NCBI RefSeq assembly: GCF_000512585.2
Contig: NC_089241.1
Span: 7,024,001-7,088,000 of the forward strand
Direction of reading: 5' to 3'
DNA from: Kwoniella bestiolae CBS 10118
Lineage: Eukaryota; Basidiomycota; Tremellomycetes; Tremellales; Cryptococcaceae
DNA: 64,000 nucleotides
The notes beneath the pieces were generated by a model. It was not told where the DNA came from, made no database searches, and saw nothing but the letters and a program-made list of their open reading frames with translations. The position numbers were made by a program, and so were the translations under genes. Numbering within the stretch: position 1 is the stretch's first letter; the number at the start of each line of letters is the position of its first letter. Below are positions 59,291 through 64,000 of the stretch, piece by piece.

Positions 59291-61759
59291 TTAGGTTAAT
59301 GATAGATCAACGAGAATGGTGATTATACCCAAAACAATCTCAATACCACTAACAACGATGAACCACCCTGTCAGCCCTGGCTATCTCTTTACCCAATTCC
59401 AATCACTCCTTACCACCTGAGGAGCTACAGAGTAAAAGCCCAAACTCACATCAAGATAATTACAATCCCTTCCAACCTCTCTCCATGACTTGAATTAACA
59501 CTTTCCTTCAAAAGTTTCAACATATCTTGTAAGACCTATTCCGTCAAAATCAGAGAGAAGTCATTAACTTTCATTTCTGTCGATGAGGTGAACCGTGTTG
59601 ACTATCGGGGACAGACACTCACATCTACTCTGGCATTTAACAGGTCGACTCGTTGGCCTATCTCAAGGTATGATCGAGCTGCGCCATATAATGGCTCGAG
59701 ATCTGGGAACGTCCTACATTCCCAAAGAAGCGTATGTCAGCTAAGTGTACGCATCCTGTAACCGGACAATATTATTGAGATTGTCAACTTACCAGAAGAA
59801 TTCCTTCATGAATAAACCAGAAAGCAAAATCAGCTACAACCATTTCGTAAAAAGTGAAAGGAATGCAATAATCCCACTTACAGGTGAATCCAGAATCGAT
59901 CCAACCAGATTTATATTGATCCTCAAGATGAACAAATTACCAATTTGCTTCATGATCTCGCTTCGGGGTAGCTGAGCACAATTCACGGACCATCAGCTTC
60001 GCTCACATAATCATCTCACCGTGGTGATATTGGTAGGAGGGAAGACAGCACTCACCCCAATCTTACCAGTCTCACTCAGCGATTTAGGTATATCCTTGGT
60101 CTGCTCAATGGTCGAAGTGATCAATTCTTCGAACAGGGAGATTTTTACGGATTGAGATAATGCGTGAGACAAGGAGAGTTTGGTCCTGATCATCCCATCA
60201 ATATCAGCTTGAAGTTTTATACATCTTTCTTAGCTGGTATGAACATGCTTGATCACTCACATGTAGGAAGATCCCTTTCGGAGTGTAATCACGTCGTTAT
60301 ATATTCTATCAGGAGCCATCATTACATTTCAGCTTCCGTCTACCAGCGGTCTTGGTTTAAGGGAAAAAAAGGTGACTTACCGTGAATAATCGGCATAGTA
60401 GAAATTCAAATCTTCCATCTCTACATCTTCAGTCGATAATCTCTCGATTTCGAACTTTTTGCTATGTCCCAAGTACACCTAAATTAGCACCTCATCACAT
60501 GCAGCCACATCAAAATCAAATATCGTCACAGAAGAGCGAAATTCTTCAATCAAGAGGAAGGAAGCCTCACTCACATACTACCCAAAAACCTCTTCTCCTC
60601 CTTCTCCGTCATCCCCCAAATAACTACCGTCCCATACTCAAACAAGAAAACATCAGGTACCCATTCCTCCTCCTCGAAGTCATCATCGTCGTCCCTCTCG
60701 CTATCCGTCCCATTACCGCTATTCTCAGTCACACCACCATCGTCCTTGTGAGTATTCGAATTCGATTTCCGTTTATTCGTCGATCCAGACGAATTGGCAC
60801 GCGACCCGGCACCTCCTCCAGGTCGTTTCGTAAATCCCGTATGTCTTTTCACTTCGTTGGCATCTTTTCTTGAGGGCGAAGAAGATCTCTTTGTGTTTGT
60901 GGATGAAGAATAACTGTCACCTAGATTCAGAAGATCCGCTTCTGGGATATTGTTTGTATTCGTACTTGGAAGGGGTTTTAAATGAGGTGATCTGAAATTT
61001 GATGAAGATGAGGTAGGAGGGGGGAGGTACGGTGTGTGAAGGCATTCTGTATCGAATATCCTTGGGTGGGTACGGTAGGATGCTGGTCGGGCTGAGAGGT
61101 AGGCTTGCATTGCTGGGAGGTTGTATGTGCTATGGTGGAATGTCGATATATGAGTTCAGCGATCCCTTCAGAGGAGAGGGACAGAATATATGGAGGGGAT
61201 ACTCACGCTGCAGTACAATAGGCAGTAACTCTGGGTAATTTCGCTTTTTCACTCTTCGTTAATCTCTGGGCATCCCTTCGAGCAGTTCCTTTAGGTATTT
61301 GCGAGAGAGGTGTATAGAACTAGAAACAAGTGGAATTCTGTGAGTTTGAGGTCCAAGCATGTAGCAACAAAGAGACCACCAACTCACCTCTACACCTTCA
61401 CCTTCATCTCTATTCGACAGATCCCGCTCATTGTCCTCATCCTCGTCTTCTTCCTCTGGGATCGTAGGTGTTTCAGGTTGGGTGGGAAGTACCTTGAGCT
61501 CTAATCGAGCGATAAAGAGATAATCAGCACTCTGGATCGTTCGCACATCCACCCAGTATCTGGATAGGATCACTTACTCGTTCCAAGCTTCGATGTTCTG
61601 ACAGCGACGTAAAACATACAAAGTCAGTCCGTCATTCATCCCAAAACAGTTCAAGGAGGACCACCCAGCTCACCTCATAGGTTGTCTTTGTTCCCTCCTA
61701 GCCGGCTGCTGCACTTGCGCATAGGGCAATGGGAGTGTGTTTGGTCCTTTTGGTGGCAT
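59291..61759 (-). CDS. DUF155/RMD1-family membrane protein
   Basis: Thirteen exons on minus: 61759-61674, 61597-61578, 61500-61388, 61319-61207, 61129-60575, 60461-60381, 60305-60261, 60185-60056, 59971-59882, 59803-59793, 59713-59623, 59535-59450, 59348-59291, giving 492 aa. The DUF155 core has EYGTVVIWGMTEKEEKRFL, a Ser/Asp-rich insertion before it, then FYYADYSRIYNDVITL, SYMTKLSLSHALSQSVKISLFE, RINLNLVGSILDSPEFFW, LEPLYGAARSYLEIGQRVDLLN. A C-terminal hydrophobic helix (GIVIILIVIEIVLGIITILVDL) ends it. Yeast homologues Rmd1/Rmd8 are needed for sporulation or vacuolar function, and the animal homologue RMND1 is mitochondrial. There is no clear mitochondrial presequence here, so the Rmd1-like assignment is more likely. 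One exon is 11 nt and another 20 nt. Confidence 0.88.
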
Positions 61760-62058
61760 GTTGTCGGCTTCACTCTGTACACTTTAGTCTGCCAATAATC
61801 TTATGCAATGGAGAAGATGAAGAAGAGGTGAGGTTATGATAGTAGCTTTCAAAGTTGTCGTCAAATCGTGTTTTTCAGTTCTTGGCTCTCTCTCTATCCG
61901 ATTAGATCATTTATAACCTTGTCCTAATTCCTAATCGCTATTAGCAAATCTCACCAAAGACATTGCGATTCACCACTGTAAATTTGTAATAAAAGCCACG
62001 TGTTTATTAGCTTGGATCAAATTGATGAAGTGGTTCTAGCGATTCAATTCAGATCTCC
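61760..62058. other. Divergent promoter region, DUF155 gene / RGG gene
   Basis: No gene supported. Confidence 0.4.
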
Positions 62059-63910
62059 ATGACGATTGATTTTTTTTCTTCTCTTCTTCCCTCTTCCTTC
62101 ACCCAAACATATCCCTCATCCTCGTTATACCCATCATCGACCAATAACGTCCACATCGACTGGAACAGGCCGAGCATGAACAAGAGAGGTCCTTCGGGAC
62201 TACCCACAAAACCTTACATGCAGAATAACGGTCCAGGTCCTGCACCCCCTCTTCCTACTGGACCACCTCCGCCTGTCCAAGCTCAACAGCAGTACCCTCA
62301 ACAAGGTCAGGCGGTAGATCAAGCCGCTCACGCGGCAGCTTGGGCAGCGTACTATCAGGTAAGCTTCGTTCTTTTGCTCCCTAGCAAGGAAACCAACTGA
62401 CATGTGAAGTTATAGTCGCAAGGGATCAATCCCGGTGCTACCTATTCCGCAGGACCTCAGGCTGTTGCTGCACCCGCTGGACCCGGGACTGCCGCCAACC
62501 CATATGCAAACTATGGATATGGTGCTGGAGCCCAACATAGCGGATATCAGCCTCCCGTAGGAGTGGGAGTGGGGGTAGCTGGACCGAGTCAACCTTTCCG
62601 ACCTCCTGGGCCGGCACCCAATCAACAGCCTTATGCTGCACCAGCTGCCTATGGTCAACAAGCTCCATATCCCCAACAACAAGCTTTCAGCCCAAACCCA
62701 ACCGCTGGCTACTCCACACCTCAACCTCAAGCACCTGTCCAAGGTCAAGGTAGACCACCATACAACCAGCAGCAAGGAGGATACGCTTGGGGTGCACAAC
62801 AGCAGCAACCCGGTACACCACAGGGCTATCGACCTCCTCAACCTCAAGCAGCAACGTATCCTCAACAAGCCGGACCATTCTATCCACAACCTTCTCAACC
62901 GCAACCACCTCAGCAGTTCACTCCAACAGGACCTGCTGGTCCAGCGGGTAACCAACCTTTCAGACCTCAGCAGCAATCGCCCTATCGACCTCCAGGTGCG
63001 AGACCACCAAGACCACCAATGTCCACCCCCCATCTGGGCGGGGCAGGAGTCCCTCCAGCGAAAAGACCAAGATTTGATGGACCTGGACAAGCTACGATGG
63101 GAGCAGGTAACGTTAGACCGCCCAATGGACCTATGCAAAGTACCATTAACAGACCTCCATCCGCTCCTGCCGCTTTCAACGCCGGGGCCGGTGCGGGCGT
63201 GAACGGCGGTCAACCAGGTTTTAATACTTCTGTTTCCTCTTCTCGTGGTGGTGCAAGGGGTGGTGCTCCTATTCCAACTTCTAGACCCCCTATTCACCTT
63301 GGTGGAGGTGGTCCGCCACCTTTTGGGATAGGTCTGGGAGGGAGAGGAGGTGCGTCGATGAGAGGGGGATATAGCGGTCGGGGAGGGAGGGGAGGGGGTA
63401 TGGCGGGTGCGCCGAGAGGTCCGAGCGGGATGATGAGGAGGGACGGAAACACACCTGGAAGTAGAAGTTCTGTACCGCCCTCGTCGGCTAAGAAGGATAC
63501 CCCGAGAAAGGAGAAGAGGAGGGAAGACTTGCGGACCACGATGACTGATTTTAGAATTGTGGGGATCGAAGTGAAAGGGTTGGGTTGGAGTTGGGGCAAG
63601 ATTGGCGGACAAGAGGAAGAGGAGGAGGAACCCAAACAGGAGGAAAAGATTGACGATCAGGCGATTCCTGTCTCGACAGAAGAAGGTGGAGCTATAACCA
63701 CTGCTGGCGAGGAAGTGGATGTGAATAAAGAAGAGATTGTCGGTGAGAATGCTGTAGCTCTGAAGGCAGATGTCACATCGGAAGAGGTCAAAGAAGAAGT
63801 CTCAGAGACGAATGGTGATTCATGTGCTCCCACTCTCGTCGGTGGGTCAGATGTAGTAGAAGAGAAGGAGAAACGGGGCGAAAAGAGAAAAGCGAAGTCT
63901 CCTGATTCCG
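62059..63910 (+). CDS. Q/P-rich, RGG-box protein (putative RNA-binding; 3' end off window)
   Basis: Exons 62059-62358 and 62416-63910. The last donor is probably GTGTGT at 63911, so the gene continues past the window. The start could instead be the ATG at 62176 (MNKRGPSG). An AAWAAYYQSQG segment resembles the Tyr-rich motif at the C-terminus of FUBP/KSRP proteins. A long Gln/Pro/Tyr-rich prion-like stretch follows, then a Gly/Arg-rich region with RGG repeats (63240-63440). A short ordered block comes next (TDFRIVGIEVKGLGWSWGKIGG, about 63540-63605), then an acidic tail. No KH or RRM is visible in the part present. A nuclear RNA-binding or condensate-forming role is an inference from composition. 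Confidence 0.75.
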
Positions 63911-64000
63911 GTGTGTTTTGTTATCCTCTTTCTGCTTTGGGTCCGTTTGAGCTTTTTCTGACTTCTGGTTTATCTGTTCCTTTTCTGGCGTGATCGGGCT

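Noticed and set aside
62410..63612. Minus-strand 400-codon frame opposite the RGG gene
   Set aside because: Arg/Ser/Trp-rich shadow of the biased Q/P/G codon usage on the plus strand.

Overview
The window is nuclear DNA of a basidiomycete yeast, most likely a tremellomycete of the Cryptococcus/Kwoniella group. I infer this from very intron-dense genes with introns of about 45-120 nt (donor mostly GTGAGT or GTAAGT), a GT69 (CAP59/CMT1-type) glycosyltransferase, and gene families typical of that clade. No database search was possible. All gene models below were built by hand by matching splice sites to reading phase and family motifs. Almost all of the spliced models give an uninterrupted frame divisible by three.

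Conserved, gene-dense blocks. 1-9194: a fused AIG2-like / class V aminotransferase gene (minus, running off the left edge), divergent from MPH1 (plus). 16.2-33.1 kb: an LCCL-domain membrane protein (minus), CBR1 (plus), a single-pass membrane protein (minus), an ALDH3-type fatty aldehyde dehydrogenase (plus), a GT69 mannosyltransferase (plus) and an unrecognised 507-aa protein (plus). 33.5-44.9 kb: TFB4 (minus) divergent from UTP4 (plus), a SUZ-domain protein (minus) divergent from UTP23 (plus), then an L-asparaginase (plus). 52.9-64 kb: DMC1 (minus) divergent from a mitochondrial aconitase (plus), a DUF155/RMD1-type protein (minus) divergent from a Q/P- and RGG-rich protein (plus) that continues past the right edge.

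Two accessory islands break this pattern. Island A (about 9.2-16.2 kb) and island B (about 45.0-52.9 kb) hold short, mostly intronless, unrecognised genes. Many have a TATA box 50-200 bp upstream, and the islands also carry diverged repeats and decayed copies. Island A contains a well-delimited 525-bp nonautonomous DNA transposon (terminal inverted repeats, 10-bp target duplication) and a pair of paralogues, one interrupted by UGA. Island B is a co-oriented (minus) array of related small genes, two of which share a near-identical promoter module. Four island reading frames are each interrupted by a single in-frame UGA. The islands also share a diverged dispersed segment with each other.

Most notable: the AIG2-aminotransferase fusion, a 7-nt microexon carrying the catalytic cysteine codon of the aldehyde dehydrogenase, the island B gene array with its shared promoter, and the intact MITE.
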